Source: DAOTTI01 sp034437795
Lineage (GTDB): Bacteria > Chloroflexota > UBA11872 > UBA12225
DNA: 39,143 nt
Direction of reading: 5' to 3'
NCBI GenBank assembly: GCA_034437795.1
Contig: DAOTTI010000104.1
Span: forward strand, 1 to 39,143
Position numbers and translations under genes: made by a program. A model generated the notes under the pieces. The model was not told the origin of the DNA and made no database searches. It saw only the letters and a program-made list of their open reading frames with translations. Shown here piece after piece: positions 1 through 9,060 of the stretch (its first letter is position 1; every line of letters starts with the position of its first letter).

Positions 1-63
1 GCCGTCCTGTTCAACACCCGGACCGGCGTCCCGCACCTGCAGCTCGCCCGCCTCGTCGCCTGA
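1..63 (+). CDS. C-terminal end of an unidentified protein (partial, runs off left edge)
   Basis: The first 63 bases read in frame 1 as about 20 residues ending in HLQLARLVA and a TGA stop. The frame looks protein-like, but too little remains to assign a family. A short inverted repeat (AACCCG, then CGGGTT) lies just after the stop and could be part of a terminator. Alternative frames also stay open for this distance, so the frame choice is a judgement. Confidence 0.4.
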   Translation, partial: AVLFNTRTGVPHLQLARLVA

Positions 64-359
64 TGCCCAAACCCGCACACCGGGTTAGGTAGGTGCTGGT
101 ACGTTCGTGTGGGACAGGACGACCGGGCATCGATGGACAGGGCGGCGCGAACATACCAGCGGATACTAAGCCCCAATTCCTGTGGACATGGCGCGTCCTT
201 TCCGTGCGGCGCTGGCGCCCCCGAGGGGCATGACTGATTACTCACAGCCAGTAAGGAACCGCTCTCCCAGAGGGAGAGGGGTAGGGTGAGGGCTCTGACG
301 ACGGCCCATCCCCTCTCCCTTTCAGAGAGGGCGAGGGCTCCACTCGTGGACAATCTGGG
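64..359. other. Intergenic region with an imperfect inverted repeat and two GAGAGGG repeats
   Basis: No gene is seen. Positions 96-109 and 146-159 form an imperfect inverted repeat (CTGGTACGTTCGTG against CGCGAACATACCAG) that would pair over about 14 positions with one mismatch and one G-U, around a loop of about 36 bases. Two members of the dispersed GAGAGGG repeat family follow, at 262-278 (CTCTCCC AGA GGGAGAG) and 311-331 (CCCTCTC, seven bases, GAGAGGG). They could terminate the minus-strand gene ending at 360, but no T-run is present. Confidence 0.6.
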
Positions 360-1628
360 CTAAGCCACCGCCAGCGCCGGCTGGCTGGTCAGCTCGTCAC
401 GGTACGTGTAGAGCTTCTCGATCGCGCGGGCGATGTCTTCCATGTCGTCGCGTGCGCCGAGCAGCACCGGGTGCGGGATCGTAATCTGCTTCTCGTACGC
501 GAACCGGTCCGCCACGGGGCACTCCGGCGGCCGGTAGTCTGGCGCCGACGGATCGTAGCGCGCGGCAAACGGGAAGCGCTCCTTGCGCACCTGCCAGAAG
601 GGCATGCCGTAGACCGGCGCGCCCCAGCCCCCGGTGGCGCGGATCCCCTCCGCCTGCAGGCCCTTCAGGAACCGGCTGCGCGGGATGCCATCCCACACCT
701 CCGGCTCATAGGCGAAGACGTAGCCGTAGTAGGCCTGGCGGATCACGCGGTCGTCCCGCCTGGCTGGGCGGATACCAGGAAGCTCCGCCAGCCTGCGGTC
801 CAGGTAGCGTCCGTTCTCGTCTCGCGTGCCGACCTCGCGCTCCAGCGCTTCTAGCCCCGCCAGCAGCACTGCGGCCTGAAGCTCAGACAGGCGGAAGTTG
901 TAGCCCAGCACGGCGCGCTGCCCCTCGCGGCGCGCGCGGCCGACGTTGCGATAGGACCAGCAGCGGTCGGCGAACGCCTCATCGCTGGTGGTGACCAGCC
1001 CGCCCTCCCCGCAGGTGAGCGCCTTGCTGGCCTGGAACGAAAAACACCCTGCGTCTCCCAGCGCCCCTGCCCCGCGCGCCGTCCCATCCGGTTCGCGCCA
1101 CAGCGCCCCGTGGGCATGGGCCGCGTCTTCGATCACGACCAGGCCGTAACGCCGCGCCAGATCGCGAATGGCGTCCATGTCCGCCATCGCCCCCGAGAGG
1201 TGGACGGGAATGATGGCCCTGGTGCGAGGCGTAACGGCGGCCTCCGCCGCTCTGGGGTCAAGGCAGAAGGTCTGTGGATCAATGTCGGCGAACACCGGCA
1301 CGCCGTTGGTGACCAGCACGGCGCTGGCGGTGGCGATCCAGGTGACGGCGGGGATGATCACCTCGTCTCCGGCGCCGATGCCGGCGGCCTCCAGCGCGGT
1401 CTGGAGCGCCGCCGTCCCGCTGGCGACGCACACGCCGTACCGCGCGCCGGTAAAGGCCGCAAACCGCGCCGCGAATTCGGTCTCCATCGGCCCGTCGCCG
1501 GCCCACTTGCCGCTGGCCAGCGTCTGCGCGACCAGTTCCGCCGCCCGCGCGGCCGTCTCCGGCCGCGGCCAGTGCGGCCACGGCTTCGTTCGAACAGGCT
1601 CCCCGCCACAGAGTGCCAGCTTTGCCAT
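360..1628 (-). CDS. DegT/DnrJ/EryC1/StrS-family PLP-dependent aminotransferase
   Basis: This is a fold-type I PLP aminotransferase of about 422 residues. The family transaminates keto-sugars or cyclitols in the making of deoxyamino sugars and aminocyclitols. Visible motifs are GTAALQTALEAAGIGAGDEV near residue 90, the PLP-phosphate/ring region VVIEDAAHAHGA, the Schiff-base lysine in FQASKALTCGEGG near residue 201, and YNFRLSELQAA downstream. The start is the ATG at 1628, preceded by GAGGGGTGG; the reading frame is open further upstream to 1724, but that stretch is low-complexity and lacks a ribosome site. The stop lies about 100 bases downstream of gmk in the same direction, so the two could share a transcript. 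No sugar-pathway partner is nearby, so the substrate cannot be told. Confidence 0.9.
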   Translation of the reverse strand: MAKLALCGGEPVRTKPWPHWPRPETAARAAELVAQTLASGKWAGDGPMETEFAARFAAFTGARYGVCVASGTAALQTALEAAGIGAGDEVIIPAVTWIATASAVLVTNGVPVFADIDPQTFCLDPRAAEAAVTPRTRAIIPVHLSGAMADMDAIRDLARRYGLVVIEDAAHAHGALWREPDGTARGAGALGDAGCFSFQASKALTCGEGGLVTTSDEAFADRCWSYRNVGRARREGQRAVLGYNFRLSELQAAVLLAGLEALEREVGTRDENGRYLDRRLAELPGIRPARRDDRVIRQAYYGYVFAYEPEVWDGIPRSRFLKGLQAEGIRATGGWGAPVYGMPFWQVRKERFPFAARYDPSAPDYRPPECPVADRFAYEKQITIPHPVLLGARDDMEDIARAIEKLYTYRDELTSQPALAVA

Positions 1629-1724
1629 TGGTCCACCCCTCAGGTCGTTTCCGGGGCCCGGCAGTGCGTGGGGGGCGGCTTCGCCCGCCGCGCAGGCCCC
1701 GAGCTTTGAACGTTCCAAACTCAC

Positions 1725-2372
1725 CTAGAGCGTGATCGGCGGCACCCCTACCCGTAGGCCTTCCGCGCGGAAGATCGACTCGATCTGGGCCACTGCCTCG
1801 TCCAGCCGGCCCTGGTGGTTGACCACCAGGTAATCGTAGCCGGGAATGCACGCCAACTCTCGCGCTGCCGCGGCCAGCCGGCGCTCCAGGTCCGCTGCGT
1901 CCGTGATCCCCCGCTGGCGCAGGCGCTGCTCCAACACCTCCAGGCTAGGCGGGGCCAGAAAGATGAGCACGGTGCTCGGGAACATCAGCTTGACGACGCC
2001 CGCCCCCTGCACGTCGATCTTCAGCAGCACGTTCTCCCCTCGCGCCAGCGCCTCCACCACCGGCTGCTTGGGCACGCCATAGAAGTTCTGGGCGTATTCC
2101 ATGTGCTCCAGGAACTCGCCCCGCGCGCGCATCTCCAGAAACCGCTCGCGGCTGACGAAGTTGTAGTCCACCCCATCCACCTCCACCGGCCGGCGCGGGC
2201 GCGTCGTGTAGGTCACGACCAGGGTGAACGGGACCCCCTGCTGGCGCAGGCGCTCGATCACCGTGTCCTTGCCGGTGCCGGAAGGGGCAGAGAGAATGAA
2301 CAACCGCGGCGGGTACCTGCCCGCCGCCTTCTCGCTCAGCTCCTGGATGGCAGCCTGCCGTACCGCGAACAC
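1725..2372 (-). CDS. gmk: Guanylate kinase
   Basis: Guanylate kinase phosphorylates GMP or dGMP to the diphosphate using ATP, in the cytoplasm. The P-loop SAPSGTGKD is at residues 28-36 with D after the lysine in place of the usual S/T/G. It is followed by the GMP-binding stretch TYTTRPRRPVEVDGVDYNFVS, then FLEHMEYAQNFYGVP and the LKIDVQGAG segment, in family order. At 215 residues it is of typical size with a slightly long N-terminus. The start is GTG at 2372 with no convincing Shine-Dalgarno sequence, so the true N-terminus may differ by some residues. The aminotransferase lies downstream on the same strand; its upstream side is a 460-base repeat-rich gap. Confidence 0.93.
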   Translation of the reverse strand: MFAVRQAAIQELSEKAAGRYPPRLFILSAPSGTGKDTVIERLRQQGVPFTLVVTYTTRPRRPVEVDGVDYNFVSRERFLEMRARGEFLEHMEYAQNFYGVPKQPVVEALARGENVLLKIDVQGAGVVKLMFPSTVLIFLAPPSLEVLEQRLRQRGITDAADLERRLAAAARELACIPGYDYLVVNHQGRLDEAVAQIESIFRAEGLRVGVPPITL

Positions 2373-2835
2373 CGCGCCAATTCTACTAACCTGGGGTCAC
2401 ACCGCTCCGTCTCCTGCGCCCCCCCCGCACGGGCGCGGAGACGCGTCCGTGGCCGCGTACTGGCCGTACTCTTCGGGCCGCCCCCCCGCACGGGCGCGGA
2501 GACGCGGGGAGGGCAGCCCTCACCCCCTGGCCCCCTCTCCCGCACGGGGGAGAGGGGAGAAGACCTCACCCCCTTGGGCCGGGGCCGCGCCGGGAGAGGA
2601 GGACGGACCTCACCCCCTTGGGCCGGGGCCGCGCCGCACCCCTGCCCCACGCCGCCCCGCTGTGCGGCTTGGCCCCGCCGCCCCCTCTCCGACGCGGAGA
2701 GGGGGAACGACGGCCACGGGCCTGGCGCGATGTGGAACCTTTGCGTACGGCCCAGTCGCCATCAACTGCTTGCTACCCACCACTCACTACCCGCCACTGG
2801 CCAATGATCGCCCACCACCCACTACTCGCCACTCG
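2373..2835. repeat. Repeat-rich intergenic region (several short GC-rich repeat types)
   Basis: No gene is seen. Two copies of a 25-base direct repeat containing GCACGGGCGCGGAGACGCG lie at 2421-2445 and 2482-2506. Two copies of a 30-base repeat (core CACCCCCTTGGGCCGGGG) lie at 2563-2592 and 2607-2636. GAGAGGG-type palindromes occupy about 2525-2560 and 2680-2705. The final part, 2757-2850, is built of short ACTCGCCACTCGCTAC-like units and runs into the 3' end of gltX. Members of the same repeat families recur elsewhere in the window (20459, 26040-26275, 34942-35240). Confidence 0.8.
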
Positions 2836-4383
2836 CTACTCGCTACACGCCTCCAGCCTGGCGAGCGCTTGCTCCATCCGGCGCAGGACCGTCTGCGGGC
2901 CCAGGATCTCCATCGTCTCGAACAGGGGCGGCCCGACGGTGCGCCCAGTGACGGCCACGCGGACGACGCCTGCCCCGATGAGCTGGCCCCGCTCCTTTCC
3001 CGTGTGCAGCCCCAGGCGCTCCGCCAGGGCGCGGAAGGCAGTTTCCAGGTGGCGAGCCGTCCAGTCCGACTCGTGGCTGGCCAGGTCGCGAACCACCTCC
3101 AGCGACGCGCGGAGCAGCTCCAGCGCCCGCTCCTTGTCCGCCCCCCGTGGGATCAGGAGCTTCGGATCGTACTCCTCGTCGCGGAAGAAGAATGACAGGG
3201 CCTGCGGGGCCTCGCTGAGGCGCTTGATCCGCTCCTGCTCCAGGGCCAGGGCGGCTGGGAACCTGGGGTCGCCGGCCACCGGAAGGCCGGCCGCTTCCAT
3301 GAACGGGCGCACGCGGTCCATCAGCTCCGCGATGCTCATGCGCCGGATATACTGGCCGTTGAGCCAGTCCAGCCGTTCCAGGTCCAGGATCTTGCCCGAC
3401 GGCCCGATCTTGGCCAGATCCAGGTACTGGACGATCTCGTCAAAGCCAAAGAACTCCCGCCGGATGCTCGGGTCGGGGTTGTTGGGATCAGGCACCAGGA
3501 CGACCAGATTCCCCAGGTAGTTGACCACTGCCTCCGGGAGATACCCCTGCTCGCGGAACCAGTTCATGTTCGCCCAGGGGTGCTTACGCTTGGAGATCTT
3601 GCTGCGGTCCGTGTTCAAGAGCAGGGGGTGGTGCGCGAAGACCGGTATCTCCCAGCCGAAGGCGCGAAAGAGCTGGACGTACAACGGTGTGGTGGAGAGC
3701 CACTCCTCGCCCCGAATGACGTGGCTCACGTGCATGAAGTGGTCGTCCACCGGGATGGCGAAGGGGCCCGTCGGGAACCCGTCGGACTTCAAGAGCACGC
3801 GGTCGTCCAGCAGCGCGTTCTCGAACGTGAGCTCGCCGCGGATGACGTCCACGAACGACGTCACGCCCTCGCTGGGCATCAGAAACCGGACCACCGGATT
3901 GGGCGTGTAGCCCGGCAGGCGCTTGCGCTCGTCCTCCGTCTTGCCCAGGCACAGTCGGTCATACTTTGGCGGCAGCTTCCGCGCCTGCTGCTCGCGCCGC
4001 ATCGCCTCCAGGCGCTCTGGCGAGCACCAGCAGTAGTAGGCGTGGCCCTGCTTGACCAGGTCCTCCGCCGCCGACTGATAAAGGGGCAGGCGCTCCGACT
4101 GCCGGTAGGGACCATACGGCCCGCCCTTGTCCGGCCCCTCATCCCATTTCAGGCCCAGCCAGCGCAGCGATTCGTAGATCAGCTCCTCGGCCTCCGGCAC
4201 GTAGCGCTTCTGGTCGGTGTCTTCGATGCGGATGATGAACCGGCCGCCCTGCTGGGCCGCGAAGGCGGCGTCGATCAGGGCGGTGAGGGCGTTGCCGATG
4301 TGCACGAAGCCCGTGGGCGACGGCGCCAGGCGCACGCGCACCGGCCGGTTCGCAGCGGTGTAGGTGGGCGTCTCCATGGACAT
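2836..4383 (-). CDS. gltX: Glutamyl-tRNA synthetase (class I)
   Basis: This enzyme charges tRNA-Glu (and possibly tRNA-Gln where the amidotransferase route is used) with glutamate. The HIGH-type motif PSPTGFVHIGN is at residues 21-31 and the KMSKS-type motif KISKRK near residue 262. A zinc-site pattern is present: Cys118, Cys120, Tyr141 and Cys145. IEDTD at 53-57 is the usual glutamate-site region. The length, 515 residues, is normal. ATG at 4383 is followed by another ATG two codons on (4377); neither has a strong ribosome site. It begins 42 bases after the citrate synthase stop on the same strand, so the two are probably cotranscribed. Confidence 0.95.
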   Translation of the reverse strand: MSMETPTYTAANRPVRVRLAPSPTGFVHIGNALTALIDAAFAAQQGGRFIIRIEDTDQKRYVPEAEELIYESLRWLGLKWDEGPDKGGPYGPYRQSERLPLYQSAAEDLVKQGHAYYCWCSPERLEAMRREQQARKLPPKYDRLCLGKTEDERKRLPGYTPNPVVRFLMPSEGVTSFVDVIRGELTFENALLDDRVLLKSDGFPTGPFAIPVDDHFMHVSHVIRGEEWLSTTPLYVQLFRAFGWEIPVFAHHPLLLNTDRSKISKRKHPWANMNWFREQGYLPEAVVNYLGNLVVLVPDPNNPDPSIRREFFGFDEIVQYLDLAKIGPSGKILDLERLDWLNGQYIRRMSIAELMDRVRPFMEAAGLPVAGDPRFPAALALEQERIKRLSEAPQALSFFFRDEEYDPKLLIPRGADKERALELLRASLEVVRDLASHESDWTARHLETAFRALAERLGLHTGKERGQLIGAGVVRVAVTGRTVGPPLFETMEILGPQTVLRRMEQALARLEACSE

Positions 4384-4425
4384 CAGATGGCGCGACGAGT
4401 GGTCCGGCGCCGGCGGGCCCGGTTC

Positions 4426-5592
4426 CTAGCCCCGCCGGTCAATGGGAACGTACACGCGGTCGCGCGGGCCGATGTACTCCGCCCGCGGCCGGATGAGCCG
4501 GTTATCCGCGTACTGCTCCAAGATATGGGCCGTCCAGCCGGAGATGCGAGAGACGGCGAAGACGGGCGTGAAGAGATCAATGGGGATACCGAGCGCGTAG
4601 TAGGTGGAGGCGGAGTAGAAGTCGACGTTGCAATACAGCCCCTTCTCCCGCATCATCACCTCCTCGATCTTGCGGCTCATCTCCCAGAAAGTGAGGTCGC
4701 CCCGGCGCTCGGCCAACTGGCGCGAGAGCTTGCGCAGATGCGTCGCGCGCGGGTCTTCGGTCTTGTAGACGGCGTGCCCGAAGCCCATGATCCGCTCGTG
4801 GCGCGCCAGCTTGTCCGTGATGTAGGCCTCGACGCGCGAGATGTCGCCAATCTCCAGCAGCATCCGCAGCACGGCCTCATTGGCGCCACCGTGGAGCGGC
4901 CCGATCAAGGCCCCGATGGCGCTGGTCACCGCCGAATGGATGTCGGCCAGCGTCGCCGCCGTGACGCGGGCCGCGAAGGTGGAGGCATTCAGCTCGTGGT
5001 CGGCGTGGAGAATGAGCGCCACATCGAGCGCCCGCGCGGACACCTCGTCCGGCTCTTGCCCTGTCAGCATGTAGAGCAAGGCCTGCGCGGTGCTCTGGCC
5101 GGGCCTGGGGGGCACGACCTCCTCGTCCGAGCGCAGGCGGTGCCAGGTCGCCACCAGCGTCGGCATCTGGGCCGTCAGGCGCAGGGCCTTGTGGTGGCTG
5201 GCCTCCAGGCTGTCGTCGTTCTCTTCGACGTCCCAAAGCTGCAGGGCCGAGACCATCGTCCGCAGCACGTCCATAGGGGTGGACCGCTTTGGCAGCCGGC
5301 GCATCACGTCCAGCACGCCCTGCGACAACGGCCGGTTGGCCTGGAGCTGCTGCTCCAGCTCCCTCAGCTGGGCGCGGGAGGGCAGGTCACCGTGCCAGAG
5401 CAGATACACGACCTCCTCGAAGGTGGAGTGCTGCGCCAGGTCATGGATGTCGTAGCCACGGTAGATGAGCCGGCCCTCGGTCCCGTTGACCTCGCAGATG
5501 GCCGACTGGCCGGCGATGACGTCGCGCAGCCCCTTACTCGCAGCCGTACTCCCTGTGCTCGAGGTCGCCTTCTCTGTCGGGGCCGAAGTCAT
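4426..5592 (-). CDS. gltA: Citrate synthase (type II-like, short form)
   Basis: Citrate synthase condenses acetyl-CoA and oxaloacetate to citrate, the entry step of the TCA cycle. At 388 residues it is the short Gram-positive/archaeal-like form. Family landmarks in order: GLRDVIAG near residue 21, LIYRGYDI near 41, ILHADHELNASTF near 194, GPLHGGANEAV near 232 (substrate-binding His), GFGHAVYK near 271 (catalytic His) and the catalytic Asp in VDFYSASTYYALGIP near 323. The start is ATG at 5592 with GGTGGAGGAAG upstream. It diverges from isocitrate dehydrogenase over a 67-base gap, which must hold both promoters. A close 2-methylcitrate synthase cannot be excluded by eye, but the neighbours are all TCA genes. 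Confidence 0.94.
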   Translation of the reverse strand: MTSAPTEKATSSTGSTAASKGLRDVIAGQSAICEVNGTEGRLIYRGYDIHDLAQHSTFEEVVYLLWHGDLPSRAQLRELEQQLQANRPLSQGVLDVMRRLPKRSTPMDVLRTMVSALQLWDVEENDDSLEASHHKALRLTAQMPTLVATWHRLRSDEEVVPPRPGQSTAQALLYMLTGQEPDEVSARALDVALILHADHELNASTFAARVTAATLADIHSAVTSAIGALIGPLHGGANEAVLRMLLEIGDISRVEAYITDKLARHERIMGFGHAVYKTEDPRATHLRKLSRQLAERRGDLTFWEMSRKIEEVMMREKGLYCNVDFYSASTYYALGIPIDLFTPVFAVSRISGWTAHILEQYADNRLIRPRAEYIGPRDRVYVPIDRRG

Positions 5593-5659
5593 AACTCACT
5601 CTTCCTCCACCCGAATGATAGACTGGGGGCTTGCTCAGAGGCTAACGTAGGAACCGGCC
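5593..5659. promoter_or_regulatory. Divergent gltA/icd intergenic region
   Basis: Only 67 bases separate the start codons of citrate synthase (minus) and isocitrate dehydrogenase (plus), so the promoters are here or extend into the coding sequences. On the minus strand TATCAT (about 5618) is a possible -10, but no good -35 is seen at the right distance. The call rests on gene arrangement, not on a strong motif. Confidence 0.4.
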
Positions 5660-6871
5660 ATGGACAAGCTCAAGGTGAAGAACCCCATCGTCGAGATGGA
5701 CGGCGATGAGATGACCCGCGTCATCTGGGCCAGGATCAAGGAGCAGGTGATCCTCCCCTATCTGGACGTGGACCTCAAGTACTATGACCTCTCGGTCACC
5801 AACCGCGACGCGACCGACGACCAAGTCACGGTCGAGGCCGCACGGGCCATCCTCAAGTACGATGTGGGCGTCAAGTGCGCCACCATCACCCCCAATGAGG
5901 ACCGCGTCAAGGAGTTCGGCCTGAAGAAGCAGTGGCCCTCGCCCAACGCCACCATCCGCAGCATCCTGGACGGCACCATCTTCCGCAAGCCGATCGTCAT
6001 TCGCAGCATCCCGCCCGCCGTCCGCTCCTGGAAAAAGCCGATCACCGTCGCCCGCCACTCGTTCGGCGACATCTACCGCGACCAAGAGCTGGTCGTCGAC
6101 CGGCCGGGGACGGTGGAGCTGGTCTATACGCCCCGCGAGGGCGAGCCGCAGCGCCTGCTGATCCACGATTTCACGGGGACCGGTGTGGCGATGGGCATGT
6201 TCAACACCGACCAGTCCATCCGTAGCTTCGCCCGCGCCTGCTTTACCTACGCCATCGATGAGAAGATCGATATCTGGTTCAACACCAAGGACACCATCTC
6301 CAAGCAGTACCACGGCCGGTTCCGCGACCTGTTTCGGCAGGAGGCCGCGGCGCGCCAGGCGGAGATGGAGGCCGCCGGCATCCAGTACCGCTACTTCCTG
6401 ATCGACGACGCCGTGGCCCAGGTGATGAAGACCGAGGGCGGCCACCTGTGGGCCTGTATGAACTACGACGGCGACGTGATGAGCGACATGATCGCTCAGG
6501 GATTTGGCAGCCTCGGCCTGATGACCTCCGTCCTGGTCAGCCCGGACGGCAAGTACGAGTACGAGGCGGCGCACGGCACCGTCACACGCCACTACCGGCG
6601 CCACCAGCGGGGCGAAGAGACCTCCACCAACTCGGTGGCCCTCATCTTCGCCTGGACGGGCGCCATCGCGCGGCGCGGCCAGCTGGACGGCACGCCGGAG
6701 GTGGTCGAGTTCGCCCGCCGGCTGGAGCAGGCGGTCATCGATACCATTGAGGGCGGCGTGATGACCCGCGACCTGCTCCCGCTGACCACCGTCCCGAACC
6801 CGCGGGGCGTCAACACCTGGGAGTTCCTGGACGCGGTGGCCGCCCGCCTGGAGCAGTACCAGCGGTCATGA
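5660..6871 (+). CDS. icd: NADP-dependent isocitrate dehydrogenase, eukaryote-like homodimeric type
   Basis: This enzyme oxidatively decarboxylates isocitrate to 2-oxoglutarate, probably with NADP+. The 403 residues follow the subfamily II (mitochondrial/cytosolic eukaryotic) pattern, not that of E. coli Icd: VEMDGDEMTRVIW near the N-terminus, TITPNEDRVKEFGLKKQWPS and SPNATIRSILDGTIFRKPI near residues 75-113, the metal-site aspartates in DDAVAQVMK and NYDGDVMSDMIAQGFGSLG, and the coenzyme loop EAAHGTVTRHY. ATG at 5660 is preceded by GTAGGAACC. It heads a probable icd-sucC-sucD operon; 99 bases separate it from sucC. The reaction is reversible in this family, which matters if the cycle runs reductively. 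Confidence 0.95.
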   Translation: MDKLKVKNPIVEMDGDEMTRVIWARIKEQVILPYLDVDLKYYDLSVTNRDATDDQVTVEAARAILKYDVGVKCATITPNEDRVKEFGLKKQWPSPNATIRSILDGTIFRKPIVIRSIPPAVRSWKKPITVARHSFGDIYRDQELVVDRPGTVELVYTPREGEPQRLLIHDFTGTGVAMGMFNTDQSIRSFARACFTYAIDEKIDIWFNTKDTISKQYHGRFRDLFRQEAAARQAEMEAAGIQYRYFLIDDAVAQVMKTEGGHLWACMNYDGDVMSDMIAQGFGSLGLMTSVLVSPDGKYEYEAAHGTVTRHYRRHQRGEETSTNSVALIFAWTGAIARRGQLDGTPEVVEFARRLEQAVIDTIEGGVMTRDLLPLTTVPNPRGVNTWEFLDAVAARLEQYQRS

Positions 6872-6970
6872 TCGTGCGCCGGCGGTGGGGCCGCTCTCCA
6901 GCACGGCGCCCGCCGGCAGGACGCGACGACCGGTACAACTCTCATCAAGTAGCGAGGAGTAGCCACCGGG

Positions 6971-8134
6971 GTGGATCTTTTCGAGTATCAGGGGAAGCAG
7001 TACTTCGCCCGCTTCGGCATTCCCGTGTCGCCCGGCGGGGTGGCCGACACTGTCGACGAGGCCGTGGCGCAGGCGGAGCGGCTCGGCTATCCCGTGGTGG
7101 TGAAGGCGCAGGTGCAGGTCGGCGGGCGAGGCAAGGCCGGCGGCATCAAGCTGGCCGCCAGCGCCGAGGAGGTGCGCGCCCACGCCGCGGCGATCCTGGG
7201 CATGACCATCCGCGGCCACGTGGTGCGGCGCCTGTGGATCGAGCGCGCCTCGGAGATCGCGCAGGAATACTACGCCAGCTTCACACTCGACCGCTCGGCC
7301 AAGCTCCACCTGGCCATGGTCTCGGCCCGGGGGGGCGTCGATATCGAGCAGGTGGCCGCCGAGGAGCCGCAGGCCATCAGCCGCCTGCACGTCGATCCGG
7401 TCGATGGTCTGACTGAGGCGGCGGCCCGCCGGCTGGTCGACGATGCGGGGCTGGACGAGCGCGCCAGGCCGGGCGCGGTGGACGTGCTGCTCAAGCTGTA
7501 TCGCTGCTACGTCGAAGGCGACGCAGAGCTGGTGGAGATCAACCCCCTGATCCTGACGCCGGATGGGCGCGTGCACGCCCTCGACGCCAAGGTGACCCTG
7601 GATGACAGCGCCGCCTTCCGGCACCCGGAGTGGGAGGAGTTCCGGCGCACCCAGGAGCTGGACCCGCGCGAGAAGCTGGCCCGCGAGAAGGGCCTGCAGT
7701 ACGTCGGCCTCGACGGCACCGTCGGTATCATCGCTAATGGCGCAGGCCTGGCCATGAGCACGCTCGACGTCGTGCACCAGGTCGGGGGCGCGCCGGCCAA
7801 CTTCCTCGACATCGGCGGCGGCGCCAGCGCCGACGTCATGGCCAGCGCGCTGGAGGTAGTCAACGCCGACGAGAAGGTGCGCGCTATCCTGATCAACATC
7901 TTCGGGGGGATCACCAAGGGGGAGGAGGTGGCCAGCGGGATCGTCCAGGCGCTGCAGCGGGTCGAGATCCGCTCGCCGATCGTCATCCGCCTCGACGGCA
8001 CCAACGCCGAGCAAGGGCGGGCCATCCTCAAGCAGTACGAGTCCGACCGGCTGATGACCCGTCCCACCATGCTGGAGGCCGCCCGAACCGCGGTGGCCCT
8101 GGCGGCCGCGCGGACCGCAGGAGCACGCGCGTGA
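6971..8134 (+). CDS. sucC: Succinyl-CoA synthetase, beta subunit (ATP-grasp)
   Basis: The beta subunit binds nucleotide and Mg and, with the alpha subunit, interconverts succinyl-CoA and succinate with substrate-level phosphorylation. The N-terminal ATP-grasp is recognisable: LFEYQGKQYFARFGIPVSPG, VVVKAQVQVGGRGKAGGIK near residue 40-58, and the acidic metal site VEINPLI near 190. The C-terminal CoA-ligase domain carries GGGASAD and NIFGGITKGEEVA. The length, 387 residues, matches the family. The GTG start at 6971 has AGCGAGGAGTAG upstream. The 3' end overlaps sucD by four bases (GTGA), a sign of translational coupling. Whether ATP or GTP is used cannot be read with confidence. Confidence 0.95.
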   Translation: MDLFEYQGKQYFARFGIPVSPGGVADTVDEAVAQAERLGYPVVVKAQVQVGGRGKAGGIKLAASAEEVRAHAAAILGMTIRGHVVRRLWIERASEIAQEYYASFTLDRSAKLHLAMVSARGGVDIEQVAAEEPQAISRLHVDPVDGLTEAAARRLVDDAGLDERARPGAVDVLLKLYRCYVEGDAELVEINPLILTPDGRVHALDAKVTLDDSAAFRHPEWEEFRRTQELDPREKLAREKGLQYVGLDGTVGIIANGAGLAMSTLDVVHQVGGAPANFLDIGGGASADVMASALEVVNADEKVRAILINIFGGITKGEEVASGIVQALQRVEIRSPIVIRLDGTNAEQGRAILKQYESDRLMTRPTMLEAARTAVALAAARTAGARA

Positions 8135-9018
8135 GCATCTGGGTGGACGAGAACACCAGGGTCGTGGTGCAGGGCCTGACCGGCCGCCAGGGCCGGTTCT
8201 ACGGCCTGCTGAACCGCGCCTACGGCACGAAGGTCGTGGCGGGGACCAGGCCGGGGGCCTCGCCCGGAATGGACGTGGAAGGCATCCCCGTCTACGGGAC
8301 GGTGCAGGAGGCGGTGCAGCGCCACGGCGCCAACGCCGCCATGGTCATCGTGCCGGCCCCCGCCGCGCCGGCGGCTATCCTGGAGGCGGCCCAGGCCGGC
8401 ATCCCGCTCATCGTCTGCCTGACCGAGGGGATCCCGATGCACGACGAGGCCAGGGTCTACAACGTCCTGCGGCGGGACTTCCCCCGCACCCGGCTGATCG
8501 GGCCCAACTGCCCCGGGCTGATCTCTCCTGGACGGTGCAACATTGGCTTCATTCCCGCCCAGAACGCGATGCCGGGGGGCCCGGTGGGCATCGTCTCCCG
8601 TTCAGGCACGCTGACTTACCAGGCCCTGTACGAGCTAACGCAGCAGGGCATCGGCCAGACGACGTGCGTCGGCATCGGGGGCGACCCCGTGCCAGGCACG
8701 AGCTTCATCGATTGCCTGCGCGCGTTCGAGGCCGATCCCGAGACGAAGGCCGTAATGCTGATCGGGGAGATCGGCGGCACCGCCGAGGAGGAGGCGGCGG
8801 AGTTCATCGCCGGCGGCATGTCCAAGCCGGTCGTCGCCTACGTCGCCGGCGTCACCGCGCCCCCGGGCCGGCGCATGGGCCACGCCGGCGCCATTATCGC
8901 CGGGGGCAAGGGGACCGCCCAGGCCAAGATGGAGGCGCTCCGCGCCGCCGGCGCCAGGGTGGCCCTCAACCCGACCGAGGCCAGCGAGCTAATGGCCCAG
9001 GTAGTCGCGGCCCTGTAG
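8131..9018 (+). CDS. sucD: Succinyl-CoA synthetase, alpha subunit
   Basis: The alpha subunit binds CoA and carries the phosphorylated histidine. GLTGRQGRFYG is the N-terminal CoA-binding Rossmann segment. LIGPNCPGLISPG, VGIVSRSGTLTYQALYELT, GIGGDPVPGTSFIDCL and IGEIGGTAEEEAA follow in family order. The active-site His is in RRMGHAGAII near residue 251. The length, 295 residues, is usual. It starts at a GTG that overlaps the sucC stop codon and ends before a 640-base non-coding stretch. The strong hairpin at 9252-9279 downstream may also stop transcription from this side. Confidence 0.95.
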   Translation: MSIWVDENTRVVVQGLTGRQGRFYGLLNRAYGTKVVAGTRPGASPGMDVEGIPVYGTVQEAVQRHGANAAMVIVPAPAAPAAILEAAQAGIPLIVCLTEGIPMHDEARVYNVLRRDFPRTRLIGPNCPGLISPGRCNIGFIPAQNAMPGGPVGIVSRSGTLTYQALYELTQQGIGQTTCVGIGGDPVPGTSFIDCLRAFEADPETKAVMLIGEIGGTAEEEAAEFIAGGMSKPVVAYVAGVTAPPGRRMGHAGAIIAGGKGTAQAKMEALRAAGARVALNPTEASELMAQVVAAL

Positions 9019-9060
9019 GCGCGGTTCACCCTTAGCCTGGATGATCCGTGGCCGGCGATG

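Noticed and set aside
3580..5709. Long plus-strand open frame (over 700 codons) opposite gltX and citrate synthase
   Set aside because: It is the antisense shadow of two clear genes. High GC leaves few stops, the protein is Arg/Ala/Gln-rich and has no domain.
5642..8014. Minus-strand open frames opposite icd and sucC
   Set aside because: They follow the third-codon-position bias of the plus-strand genes and contain no recognisable domain.
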